40,505 bases of DNA from Myxococcota bacterium (GTDB lineage: Bacteria; Myxococcota_A; Polyangia; Fen-1088). The DNA lies in contig JAICYS010000018.1 of NCBI GenBank assembly GCA_025934105.1, positions 1 through 40,505 of the forward strand, read 5' to 3'. Made by a program: the position numbers and the translations under genes. Each line of letters begins with the position of its first letter. Position 1 is the stretch's first letter. Shown here in pieces: positions 1 through 7,090 of the stretch. The notes under the pieces are model-generated. The model was not told the origin of the DNA and searched no databases. It saw nothing but the letters and a program-made list of their open reading frames with translations.

Positions 1-66
1 CCGTCGTCGGGCCTTCTCGGTCACTTCGGTCGCCTCCCCCAGGGAGGCTATCGCTGATGCGGTCAT
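1..66 (-). CDS. possible start of a gene running off the left edge
   Basis: An ATG at 66 on the minus strand opens a frame that stays free of stops to the window edge (22 codons, beginning MTASAIASLGEA). The Ala/Glu/Arg-rich composition looks protein-like and a GAGG lies 11 bases upstream of the ATG, which is rather far. Nothing can be said about function from 22 residues. It could be chance in GC-rich DNA; the sequence to the left would decide. Confidence 0.25.
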   Translation of the reverse strand, partial: MTASAIASLGEATEVTEKARRR

Positions 67-181
67 GTCGGTGAGATCCTCGCTCGCCCTGCTCACTAAA
101 CTCCAGCGGTCGCGCTGTCTCACTCACGTTGGCAGAGAGGGTGGGGCCATTCCGGTTACGCCTAGCCCAGCAGCGTCTGCT

Positions 182-571
182 CTAGGACGCGGGGCTCAGC
201 AGGGCGGAGTAATCTTTCGACCAGTTCCATTTGTCGATGCGCCGCTTGACCTCTCGGTAGTGGAGGCGCTTGGTCTCTTTCTCCGGCGGCGACGGCGGTA
301 GCTTGCTGAGCAGCCCGTCGGAGATGGTGATAGAGATCGGCTGGCCGAGTCGGAGCCCGATTTTAGCGTAGGCGTAGTCGGCTACCCAGAACGGCGTATC
401 CACCGCGTCGGTCACGAGACCGTGGAGGACGTGCGTAACCCACGCTGGATCGCGCCAGTCGGGAACGATTTCCCGTGCGCTTCGGTCGGAAGCGTCCGCG
501 CGCCCGGAGCCGATACAGTCGTCGCAAACCCGGGCCCCGGCGACATCGCACCTGCAGACATCCTTTTGCAT
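182..571 (-). CDS. hypothetical 129-aa protein with Cys-rich N-terminus
   Basis: I do not recognise this gene. The ATG at 571 is preceded by a very strong ribosome-binding site (GGGGGAGGGG, 7 bases upstream), so translation is likely. The first 20 residues carry four cysteines (C6, C8, C17, C20), an arrangement that could bind zinc. The middle contains aromatic, ordinary globular sequence (PFWVADYAYAKIG) and the C-terminus is basic (YREVKRRIDKW). No signal peptide or membrane segment is visible. It lies 145 bases downstream of the CBASS operon in the same direction, so it could be read from the same transcript or stand alone. The overlapping plus-strand ORF at 65-301 is much less protein-like and is treated as a shadow. 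Confidence 0.6.
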   Translation of the reverse strand: MQKDVCRCDVAGARVCDDCIGSGRADASDRSAREIVPDWRDPAWVTHVLHGLVTDAVDTPFWVADYAYAKIGLRLGQPISITISDGLLSKLPPSPPEKETKRLHYREVKRRIDKWNWSKDYSALLSPAS

Positions 572-716
572 GACGAATCCCCTCCCCCTGAATCCTAAGC
601 CCGGGGCTGCTCAAATGTCTAGTGTCCTTCCGCGCCGGTCAAGCGCCATCCGGACTACTGGGAGCTCGGATCATCTTGCATGGACTCCTGCCGTTGGACC
701 TCGTGTAACGGTAAGG

Positions 717-1676
717 TCATCCCGACCTCCAGGAGACCCTTTTTAGGGTGATCTGAGCTGCGTGTCTGGTGCGCACGATCCCTCCGTCCCACAGCGGGGC
801 TCGTGAGTAGATATAGTCGGACTGTCCAAGCACCAGAAGGTTGTGCAGGAGCGCGAGATCCAGCAAGGTCTTCTCCGGGATCTCGTCGCTCTTGTGCATG
901 TACAGGAGATCCTGCGGGCTCAGGGCGATGCTGAGGAACTCGACCGGCCCCGGGTTGCCGACGTTCGCGACTAGCGGCGCGTCCCCTGTCAGGAACTGCA
1001 GCTCGGGGTTCTCATTCATGCGCACCCTGATCCACGTCATACCCTTCAGGTAGGAGATCACCGTCGTGTCTCGAATCTCCCTGACCATGTGGACCCGGAC
1101 CGCGTTCCTGGCGACAACGTCGACGTGCAGAGCCAGCAGGGTCTTGGCCCACCTCTTTCGGTTCTCCGCGCTCCCTGCTTGGTTCACGAGGAACTCTTTG
1201 CGGAGGCGCTCTGTGACCCCAGACGCGGTCGCGTCCCGCTCGCCGAGCTTCTTGGGATGCCGCTCGAGGAGGGAATTCACGAATGTCGCCCAGTGACCTC
1301 TCTCTTCGTCTCCAAGCGAGGAGGGACCATCGGCGATGATCTTCTTCATCGCCGTGGCGGCATCGTTGTCGACCTTGCTGAGGATGTCTGTTTCGATCAG
1401 GTCGCTTCTGGCTGCCGGCCGATCGGCGCGCTCCTGCCCGAGCGAGTAGAGATGCTCCTCGTAACCTAGCGATCGCGGAGAACAAGAACGCTCGTGGAGC
1501 TGTCCGTCGGGGCCCAAACATGTTCGCAATACCTTGCCGGCCGGGTCGATGAATTGCCTTAGGTAGAATTCGGGATTGTAGTGGTGGCGCCAGGCCGGGT
1601 TGTTCGTCGGTCCCATGTCCGATCCTCGCGCCGACGCGACCGGGACTGCGGATCCACTATTGCGGCGGCTTGGCAT
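717..1676 (-). CDS. DUF4238-like protein overlapping cap5, putative CBASS-associated gene
   Basis: The N-terminal half resembles DUF4238 proteins, which begin with a HHYxPxFYLRxF pattern: here RHHYNPEFYLRQF near residues 29-41, followed by a YEEHLYSL segment. The molecular function of DUF4238 is not established; members are often annotated near defence genes. The track start at 1676 has AGGAAGG upstream and overlaps the cap5 stop by 20 bases. A second ATG at 1616 (MGPTNN) has GAGGA 6 bases upstream and would remove the first 20 poorly conserved-looking residues, so the start is uncertain. Either way the gene follows cap5 directly and is probably co-transcribed with the CBASS operon. That it takes part in the immune response is inference only. 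No membrane segment or P-loop is seen. Confidence 0.75.
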   Translation of the reverse strand: MPSRRNSGSAVPVASARGSDMGPTNNPAWRHHYNPEFYLRQFIDPAGKVLRTCLGPDGQLHERSCSPRSLGYEEHLYSLGQERADRPAARSDLIETDILSKVDNDAATAMKKIIADGPSSLGDEERGHWATFVNSLLERHPKKLGERDATASGVTERLRKEFLVNQAGSAENRKRWAKTLLALHVDVVARNAVRVHMVREIRDTTVISYLKGMTWIRVRMNENPELQFLTGDAPLVANVGNPGPVEFLSIALSPQDLLYMHKSDEIPEKTLLDLALLHNLLVLGQSDYIYSRAPLWDGGIVRTRHAAQITLKRVSWRSG

Positions 1677-2844
1677 CGTTCCTTCCTATCCTGATCGACT
1701 CGGTGAAGCCGCCGTTGGCTTTGTCATAGTCGTAGACGACGAGCGTCGGCTGCGCCTTCTTGAGCGGCTCGTGCCCGCAAGCGACGGCGATGGGCGCCGG
1801 AACGGCTGAAAACAGATAGATCTCTCCTGCGGCCGGGTGTTCTTTGACGATTCTGGCGAGGGTCTGCTGGTAGGCCCCCGAGAAGGCAGTCAGGTCATCG
1901 CGACGCCGCAGGAACCCGGGGTTGGGGTCCTGCCCCTTTAGCGTCAGCTCGACGACGGTGAAGGTTGCGTCGATGCTTGACGGGAGGCGGACAGGATCGA
2001 TCGCACCACTCAGCGACAGGAGGAGCGCGACTCGCGACGGATCCGACCCGTGGCGCAGGACGCGATCCTCGTACTCGACCGGCACGCCGTCGGTCTTCCA
2101 GACCCAGTCCTTGGTGTCGCGATGTCGCTGATACAGCTCGACGGGGATCTTGTTCGAGAGGCAATGGCCGAGACAGACGAGGAGTGGCATCGGGGCGAGC
2201 GCGAACAGCGAGATGTGGCGGACCTGATCGACCTCCATGCCGGGCTCGTACAGCCGCCCGATCGTCTTCCGAATCTCGGCGGCGGCGAGCTCGATGAAGC
2301 GCCCGTGTGTGTCGTCGATCTTCGTGAGGTCGATCACGACGCCGTGGCGATCCATCGGCCAGCGCGGAGCGACGGCGAGGCTGACGTCGGTCAGAGGAAT
2401 CTCCACCGCCTCCCCGCCGATCTTGCTCTTCAGTTGCAGCACCACCGTGCGGCTGTCCGGCCGAAGATCCCCGACGTGGCGGATGCGAGCCTCGTGCTCG
2501 CGTTTGTATTCCTTGAGGAGCTCGACGGGGAAATCCTGCGGCGCCGAGTCGATCTGCTTGTGGCACTCCGGGCAGAGCAGCACGATGTTGCCAAGCCCGT
2601 GGGGATCTTCAGGACGGCCAGCGACCTTGCCGCGCGGCCCCGCCGCGCTGAACGCGTAGACGTGGGCCATCTGCGCGAAGTTGCCGTTCTTCAAGGTCAG
2701 GTGATGTTCCAGCAGGAGCCTGTTACAGCCGCGGAACTCGCAGCGCCCGGCAGCCAGTGCGTAGAGCATCGCCTGGGTGCCGCAAGGGATGCTCCGGCTG
2801 TTAGTGACTGGCGCCGGCGTCTCTGAACTCGTCTTCGTCGGCAT
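1657..2844 (-). CDS. cap5: CBASS effector Cap5: HNH endonuclease fused to SAVED domain
   Basis: This is the killing effector of the CBASS locus. An N-terminal HNH nuclease domain (about 20-110) shows the zinc/catalytic pattern C35, C40, H61 in AHVYAFSAAGPRG, N86, and C91-x2-C94-H95. The C-terminal two thirds (about 145-390) match the SAVED domain, with two related segments: HISLFALAPMPLLVCLGHCL and later EIYLFSAVPAPIAVACGHE. In characterised Cap5 proteins a cyclic nucleotide bound by SAVED drives oligomerisation and switches on indiscriminate double-strand DNA cleavage. All nuclease residues expected are present, so the protein should be active. Length (395 aa) is normal for the family. It starts 11 bases after the TRIP13-like gene, and its 3' end overlaps the DUF4238-like gene. 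Which cyclic oligonucleotide it senses cannot be read from sequence alone. Confidence 0.93.
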   Translation of the reverse strand: MPTKTSSETPAPVTNSRSIPCGTQAMLYALAAGRCEFRGCNRLLLEHHLTLKNGNFAQMAHVYAFSAAGPRGKVAGRPEDPHGLGNIVLLCPECHKQIDSAPQDFPVELLKEYKREHEARIRHVGDLRPDSRTVVLQLKSKIGGEAVEIPLTDVSLAVAPRWPMDRHGVVIDLTKIDDTHGRFIELAAAEIRKTIGRLYEPGMEVDQVRHISLFALAPMPLLVCLGHCLSNKIPVELYQRHRDTKDWVWKTDGVPVEYEDRVLRHGSDPSRVALLLSLSGAIDPVRLPSSIDATFTVVELTLKGQDPNPGFLRRRDDLTAFSGAYQQTLARIVKEHPAAGEIYLFSAVPAPIAVACGHEPLKKAQPTLVVYDYDKANGGFTESIRIGRNDAKPPQ

Positions 2845-2855
2845 CGCGGTCGTCG

Positions 2856-3743
2856 TTAGGGTGATTTGTCGTCGATGAGCGGCGTCGGGTGGATCTTGCT
2901 GAGAATCTCCTGCAGCGTCTCCGGCGAAAGCGGTCGATCCTCGCGAAGCGCCGCGATAAGCGCGCCCTCGGCTCCACGCTCGACGAGATCGGAGTAGGTG
3001 AAAGGCGGGTTGCGCTCGGACGCTCGGACGAGCGCGACGATGTCGCTCTCATCGTGCTCGACGCCCTGAAGCAGCCGCTCGAAGACCGCCCGCCGCGCAT
3101 CGGCGTCGGGCCGCTCGAAGCGGATGACGTGAGCCCTCCGCACGAGTGCCGGGTCGAGGGCCTGGAGGCGGTTGGTCACGAGCACGACGGCGATGGGCGC
3201 CCGCTCCCGGGCGAGGCGGTCGATCTCTTTGATGAGGACATTGAGGCCAGCGCGATCCTCGTGGTGGGCCTGCATCTGCGCCCGGCTCGTCCCCAGATCG
3301 TCGCCTTCGTCGATGATGAGGATCCCGCGATCCTTGCCGACCTTGACGCGCGCCTCGTTGAACGCAGCCGTCACGCGCTCCGAGAGCTGCCCCACGAGGC
3401 CGCCTCCGCGGATATCTGATGGCGTCTCCACGGCGATGACCCGCTTGTCGAGGGCCTCCGCGATCACGGAGCCGACGGACGTCGCGAGAGCGGTCTTGCC
3501 GCAGCCGACTTCGCCCGCGAGGATCACGAGGGGAGAGCGGTCCTCGATCCGCTTCGTGAGCGGGAGCCCCTTCGGGTGATGCTTCTTCGCCCAGCGCGCG
3601 AGGCGCTCCGGATCGAAGACGCGGAGCAGGTACTCGGTGAGGTCGGCCTTCTGGGCGTCGATGCCGACGAGACTGCCGTAGCGCGCCGTCGCGGAACCGT
3701 TCGGGTGCTTTTCCTCGTGAAGCTGGACGGCGTTCATGGCCAT
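2856..3743 (-). CDS. cap6: TRIP13-like AAA+ ATPase of CBASS (Cap6)
   Basis: This is a 295-aa single AAA+ module. The Walker A motif GEVGCGKT is at about 77-84, Walker B ILIIDE at 141-146, a sensor-1 Asn in VLVTNR near 191, and arginines (VRR, 202-203) at the expected finger position. TRIP13/Pch2-like ATPases of type III CBASS pull the HORMA protein out of its closed, active state and so keep the CD-NTase quiet in healthy cells. The assignment rests on this fold plus the adjacent HORMA and CD-NTase genes, because AAA+ ATPases alone are hard to tell apart. The start overlaps the HORMA stop by 10 bases, pointing to coupled translation. The first 20 residues (EEKHPNGSATARYGS) look flexible. Confidence 0.88.
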   Translation of the reverse strand: MAMNAVQLHEEKHPNGSATARYGSLVGIDAQKADLTEYLLRVFDPERLARWAKKHHPKGLPLTKRIEDRSPLVILAGEVGCGKTALATSVGSVIAEALDKRVIAVETPSDIRGGGLVGQLSERVTAAFNEARVKVGKDRGILIIDEGDDLGTSRAQMQAHHEDRAGLNVLIKEIDRLARERAPIAVVLVTNRLQALDPALVRRAHVIRFERPDADARRAVFERLLQGVEHDESDIVALVRASERNPPFTYSDLVERGAEGALIAALREDRPLSPETLQEILSKIHPTPLIDDKSP

Positions 3744-4222
3744 GTGCCGATGTGTTCGCGAATGAGACCGTAGCCGTCCTTGCTGAAGGCGCGTCGTTCG
3801 GTCGGCGATCCGTCGAGGGACGTGCCGTTGAAGGCCCAGCCACGGCTGGTCAGGTATGCCCGGACGGTGTCGGACAGCGTGCCGGACGGCTCGACGTAGA
3901 TCCCCGCTGTCGTGCCAGTCGGCAGACCGTACAGATTGATGCCGCCTGAGGCGGAGTCCTGTTGCAGGGAACCGTCGGCGCTCATGGTGTAACGGATGCC
4001 GAACGTGGCCCTGCCGGGGCTAAGGATCTGGATCTCGAAGAACTTGAGCGCCCCGGCCACCTGAAGATAGGTGAGATCCTCCGCCCAGGAATCGGCTTTC
4101 GCGGCCACGACGAAGTTGGCCACGACGAAGGCGTTGAAGTTGGCCCTGACTTTCTGCATGACGACGCGGACCCGGGCTTCGGTCATTGTCGTCGTGGCGG
4201 TGGCAGTGGCCGTGTAGCTCAT
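3734..4222 (-). CDS. cap7: bacterial HORMA-domain protein of CBASS (Cap7)
   Basis: This small 162-aa protein fits the bacterial HORMA family: an N-terminal strand rich in Thr/Ala (TATATTTMTEARV), a long helix (about 15-45), a beta-hairpin region (FGIRYTMSADGSL), and a C-terminal safety-belt-like part ending FSKDGYGLIREHIG. HORMA proteins wrap around a closure peptide, and in the closed form bind and activate the neighbouring CD-NTase; the TRIP13-like ATPase reverses this. The call leans on size, layout and position between a CD-NTase and a TRIP13-like gene. Its ATG overlaps the CD-NTase stop by 4 bases and its end overlaps the ATPase start. Only one HORMA gene is present, so the closure peptide must come from itself, the CD-NTase, the 86-aa neighbour, or a phage protein. 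Confidence 0.8.
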   Translation of the reverse strand: MSYTATATATTTMTEARVRVVMQKVRANFNAFVVANFVVAAKADSWAEDLTYLQVAGALKFFEIQILSPGRATFGIRYTMSADGSLQQDSASGGINLYGLPTGTTAGIYVEPSGTLSDTVRAYLTSRGWAFNGTSLDGSPTERRAFSKDGYGLIREHIGTWP

Positions 4223-5247
4223 GGCGTCGGCTCAGAGTGATGGCGAATCGGCGTTCCGAATACCTGCACGAGGGACTCGATCCCGTCGCCCTCCCTGTCG
4301 TCCTGGAGGGCGGTGATCGCGTCGAGCATCGCGTCGCGGCCCTCCTCAAGCCACCCCGCGAGCTCGTCGCACATGATCCCGCTCCAGTTCGAGACCACGT
4401 TGTTGTCCGTGTTTACAGGGTCGTACACCGCCCAGACCGCGGCCGTAGCCACGGCAGGCGCCGCCACGTAGTCGGTAAAGTAGATCGGATCGCGCTTGCG
4501 GACCGCGTGCGCCAGGAATCCGAACCAGTCGGCGACCGTGTCGCCGTAGGTCTCACGCACGCCGCGCGCATCTAACGCGTGGGCGCACAGGAGGTTCACC
4601 AGGAAGCTGGGCACGCTCGTCAGCGCGGTCCCCTCCTGGCTCTCGCGGAAGCAACGCCACCACTTGAAGAGGCGAACGAGCTCGTTGAACTTCACCCGGC
4701 CGGCGACCGCGTTGCTCTTTTCGGTCCTCGACTTGATGAAGTCTGCGTGCTTCTGCAGCGACGTCTCGCGCCGCTCGCCGTCCGAGCGCACGAGGATCTG
4801 TCTTTCCGGATCCTTCGTCGCCAGCAAAGGGACGAGATCGTAGTGAAGGTTGCTCGCGAACTTGAGCTTCACCGAGCTCTTGGACGGATCCCGGTCCGTG
4901 TCCGGGTACGCCAAGCGGGCGTACTTCTCGAAGCGCGGGAGGAGGGCTTCGAGCCGCTCGTCCTCCTTCGTTTTCGGGGAGATGACGAACGGCACGTCAA
5001 CGTCCTGGCCTTCGACCTCGGAGAGGCCGCGCAGGTGCCTCCGCAACCCGGTTCGGGTGGCGAAGGAGCCGGAGTTCGGCGTCGAGCGCACGACAAGGTC
5101 GTCCTCCGCCGCCTTCGCAATGATGGCGTCGCGGACGTTGGAGACCTGCTTCCGGATCTCATCCTCGCGATTGGACTGCGTGGCGATCCAGTCGACGAAG
5201 ATAGAGAGACGCTGGTGAAGCGTCAAACGCACCTTTAGGAAAGCCAT
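4219..5247 (-). CDS. CBASS cyclic oligonucleotide synthase (CD-NTase)
   Basis: This enzyme of the cGAS/DncV-like nucleotidyltransferase superfamily makes the second messenger that triggers Cap5. The nucleotidyltransferase core is complete: GS motif in NSGSFATRTG (G60-S61), metal-binding DVD at D82/D84, and a third Asp in HYDLVP (D137). The C-terminal half is helical, as in the OAS-like fold (KFNELVRLFKWWR, then PSFLVNLLCAHAL). At 342 aa it is of usual length. The ATG at 5247 has GGAGG 9 bases upstream, so the start is secure. HORMA/TRIP13-regulated CD-NTases are usually from clades C and D; I cannot fix the clade or the product without an alignment. It is preceded by the 86-aa gene (103-base gap) and overlaps cap7 by 4 bases. 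Confidence 0.92.
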   Translation of the reverse strand: MAFLKVRLTLHQRLSIFVDWIATQSNREDEIRKQVSNVRDAIIAKAAEDDLVVRSTPNSGSFATRTGLRRHLRGLSEVEGQDVDVPFVISPKTKEDERLEALLPRFEKYARLAYPDTDRDPSKSSVKLKFASNLHYDLVPLLATKDPERQILVRSDGERRETSLQKHADFIKSRTEKSNAVAGRVKFNELVRLFKWWRCFRESQEGTALTSVPSFLVNLLCAHALDARGVRETYGDTVADWFGFLAHAVRKRDPIYFTDYVAAPAVATAAVWAVYDPVNTDNNVVSNWSGIMCDELAGWLEEGRDAMLDAITALQDDREGDGIESLVQVFGTPIRHHSEPTP

Positions 5248-5350
5248 CTCAGGTTGCCTCCGAGGTCAGCGCGAGTCTGCCGCCCTCCGCCATCCTGCCC
5301 CACTCGTCGCCGCTTCCCGGTCGCCATAGAATTTCCCCCCTTGCGTCGCC

Positions 5351-5611
5351 CTAGTTGATCGTGAACCGCTTCCAGCGGACCGCGCTGAGGGGAACGCCTG
5401 CCATGAACCGGGCGATGTCTTTCCGGCCGTAGTAGGTCGGGCGACCGCGCCCATCCTGGGCCATGAGCACAACCGGCACGCCGCCGAACGCCGGTGTAAA
5501 TGTCCGGATCGCGTCCGCGGCCGTCGTCGACGACTCAAGGACCTGTCGCTTGACGATCACGATCGCGAAACTCACGCCCTGTTCGCGAATCAGGGCTCCC
5601 TCAATGGTCAT
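5351..5611 (-). CDS. small 86-aa protein heading the CBASS operon, function unknown
   Basis: The first gene of the divergently controlled CBASS unit codes for a compact, soluble protein with alternating beta-like and helical stretches (SFAIVIVKRQVL, AADAIRTF, VPVVLMAQDGRGRPTYYGRKDI) and a short basic C-terminus (RWKRFTIN). I see no known catalytic motif. The sequence looks genuinely coding, with conserved-looking Gly/Asp/Tyr turns, and is not a shadow of another gene. No Shine-Dalgarno sequence precedes the ATG, so the message may be leaderless. Its position ahead of the CD-NTase suggests a part in the system, for example as sensor, partner or closure-peptide donor for the lone HORMA protein, but that is a guess. 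The overlapping ORF 5266-5538 in another frame is rejected. Confidence 0.7.
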   Translation of the reverse strand: MTIEGALIREQGVSFAIVIVKRQVLESSTTAADAIRTFTPAFGGVPVVLMAQDGRGRPTYYGRKDIARFMAGVPLSAVRWKRFTIN

Positions 5612-5655
5612 CTAAGAAGTTTGTCGCGGCCGAGCTCGGGCGGCCACGCAAATTT
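5612..5655. promoter_or_regulatory. divergent promoter/operator region between CBASS operon and WYL regulator
   Basis: Only 44 bases separate the start of the 86-aa gene (minus) from the regulator (plus), so promoters and operator must overlap here or extend into the genes. Two palindromes are visible: a perfect 10-base CCGAGCTCGG at 5630-5639, and ACGCAAATTTGTGT at 5646-5659 (12 of 14 positions symmetric), which covers the regulator's GTG start. An inverted pair TCGCGG (5624-5629) and CCGCGA (5660-5665) flanks them. Dimeric WYL regulators of CBASS bind such intergenic palindromes in studied cases; binding here is inferred. Confidence 0.5.
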
Positions 5656-6753
5656 GTGTCCGCGATCGAAATTCAGCGCTATGATTGGAACGAGCCCGTC
5701 GTGTCGCGAGAATCCGGCGTAATTCAGAGAACTTCCGGCATCCTAGCGGACCTAATCGTTGGTAAGATTCACGATCGTCATACGATCGCTGACCGCTTCG
5801 GTGTCGCGGTGGCCGCAGCCGACCGCTACATCCGTCAGCTCCAGCAGGTGCCCGGGGTAGTGCCGGTCCGCGAGGGCAGGCGCCTGGCTGTCCGGTTCGA
5901 CTTCGGCGACGCCGTGCCCCGCCCATCGCACGCTGCGGCGGTCGCCGCGTGCTGGGCCTCCGGCTTGGCTGACGTGTTCGCGGGATCGGACTACGAGCGA
6001 GGCGTTCGAGATGCTCTCGCGTACGTCACGGGACGTGCGCGGAGAAGCAGCGAGTTTAAGAACGTGGACCGGAAGTTCTTATTCCTCGCACGCGGTGGCG
6101 ACTCGTCATTGCCAGACACCGCGGCCCACCTTGATGATCTCGTCGACGCCGTCCTTCGGAACCGGTACACGGCCATCGAGTACGCTCACTTCGACGGCAG
6201 GGAGGAGACCGCGCAGATCCAGCCTCTATCGATGGCGATTTACGATCACCAGCTGTACGTCATTGGTGCGCGAACTGACGGCACCCGTTATCCTTTTCGG
6301 CTCTCGCGGATCAAGTCGGTCACCGTGGGCACGGAGTCCTTCAGCTACCCCGATCGAGCAATCTATGACCCAAAGCAGCTCTTTCGCGACAGCTTCGGAA
6401 TCTTCATCGACGAAACCAGTCCCGTTGTTCGTGTTCGAGTTCGTCTCCACGAACGATGGCGATTCTTCTGTCGGACGCACCGGTGGCATCCCTCGCAACG
6501 AGTCGAGGATGTTCCCGAGGGCGTCATCGTTACGCTCTCAGTCCGCCCATGCTGGGAGCTGAAAGCTTGGATTCTAGGCTTCGGCAAAGAGGCTGTTGTC
6601 CTGGAACCTCCCGAGCTGGTCGACGATATCCGCGGGGCCATAGCCAAGATGGCCTCGAACTACGAGGTGAGTGAGCTCGCGCCGAAGGAGCGCAAAGGGC
6701 CTCGGCGAGCGCATCCGACTGGGCGTCGGAATCGGGGACGCAGGGCCGGCTGA
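5656..6753 (+). CDS. capW: WYL-domain transcriptional regulator, CapW-like
   Basis: The protein has a winged helix-turn-helix at about 25-80 (HTIADRFGVAVAAADRYIRQL), a central WYL domain with the hallmark segment PLSMAIYDHQLYVIGAR (LYV in place of WYL) followed by PFRLSRIKSV, and a C-terminal WCX-like domain (about 255-345, ending IRGAIAKMASNYE). Family members sense ligands, often nucleic acid or nucleotides, and CapW-type members repress divergently placed CBASS operons until phage infection or DNA damage. Position, divergent orientation and the intervening palindromes suggest that role. The GTG start has no Shine-Dalgarno sequence; the frame is open upstream without a better start codon. 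The last 20 residues are basic and poorly structured (HPTGRRNRGRRAG). Codon use is less GC-biased than in the core genes to the right. Confidence 0.85.
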   Translation: MSAIEIQRYDWNEPVVSRESGVIQRTSGILADLIVGKIHDRHTIADRFGVAVAAADRYIRQLQQVPGVVPVREGRRLAVRFDFGDAVPRPSHAAAVAACWASGLADVFAGSDYERGVRDALAYVTGRARRSSEFKNVDRKFLFLARGGDSSLPDTAAHLDDLVDAVLRNRYTAIEYAHFDGREETAQIQPLSMAIYDHQLYVIGARTDGTRYPFRLSRIKSVTVGTESFSYPDRAIYDPKQLFRDSFGIFIDETSPVVRVRVRLHERWRFFCRTHRWHPSQRVEDVPEGVIVTLSVRPCWELKAWILGFGKEAVVLEPPELVDDIRGAIAKMASNYEVSELAPKERKGPRRAHPTGRRNRGRRAG

Positions 6754-6793
6754 GAGGCCGACCAACTATCCGGCTCTCGGGTGAAACGGAAGC

Positions 6794-6946
6794 GTGGCGA
6801 GTGCGACAACCAAGACAAAGCTCACTCGCTTGACCAGCAAGGCGGCCAAAATCGACGGTCCGACAGGTCGCGTCCTTGACCGGGAACGCGCGGCGAGGCC
6901 TGGCCGCCAACGCTGCCACGCAATGGGTGCGGCGCAACCGCTGTGA
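6794..6946 (+). CDS. doubtful 50-aa basic small ORF
   Basis: A GTG at 6794 opens a 50-residue frame whose first half looks like a plausible basic helical protein (TTKTKLTRLTSKAAKIDG), while the second half is Arg/Pro-rich. GGAAGC just upstream is a poor ribosome-binding site and too close. It is not in the ORF track because of its size. It could be a small DNA-associated protein, a gene remnant, or chance. Confidence 0.2.
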   Translation: MASATTKTKLTRLTSKAAKIDGPTGRVLDRERAARPGRQRCHAMGAAQPL

Positions 6947-7050
6947 AGCTGTCAGCCGCAGCGTCTCACGATCAAGGTCACATCGACGTCGGCTGGTGTT
7001 CGTTCCTTCTCGCCGGGAGCTGCCACCGAAACAGGGTTGCACTCCCCCTG

Positions 7051-7090
7051 GATTCCCTCATTCGTCCCTCATACGCGGCGATTCCCTCAT
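7051..7090. repeat. short direct repeats GATTCCCTCAT beside tRNA-Gly
   Basis: An 11-base word, GATTCCCTCAT, occurs at 7051-7061 and 7080-7090, with a partial copy (CCCTCAT, 7066-7072) between. Start-to-start spacing of the full copies is 29 bases. The set lies 38 bases from the 3' end of the tRNA gene. Such small repeats near a tRNA can be arm-type sites of an integrase or a remnant of recombination, but with only two full copies this remains speculative. Confidence 0.4.

Noticed and set aside
65-301. 78-aa plus-strand ORF near the left edge
   Set aside because: It lacks a ribosome-binding site, ends in an Arg run, and overlaps the better-supported 129-aa gene on the other strand.
6530-7042. 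170-aa minus-strand ORF, considered as an integrase remnant
   Set aside because: The translation is Arg/Ser/Pro-rich, overlaps the WYL gene, and shows no tyrosine- or serine-recombinase motif.
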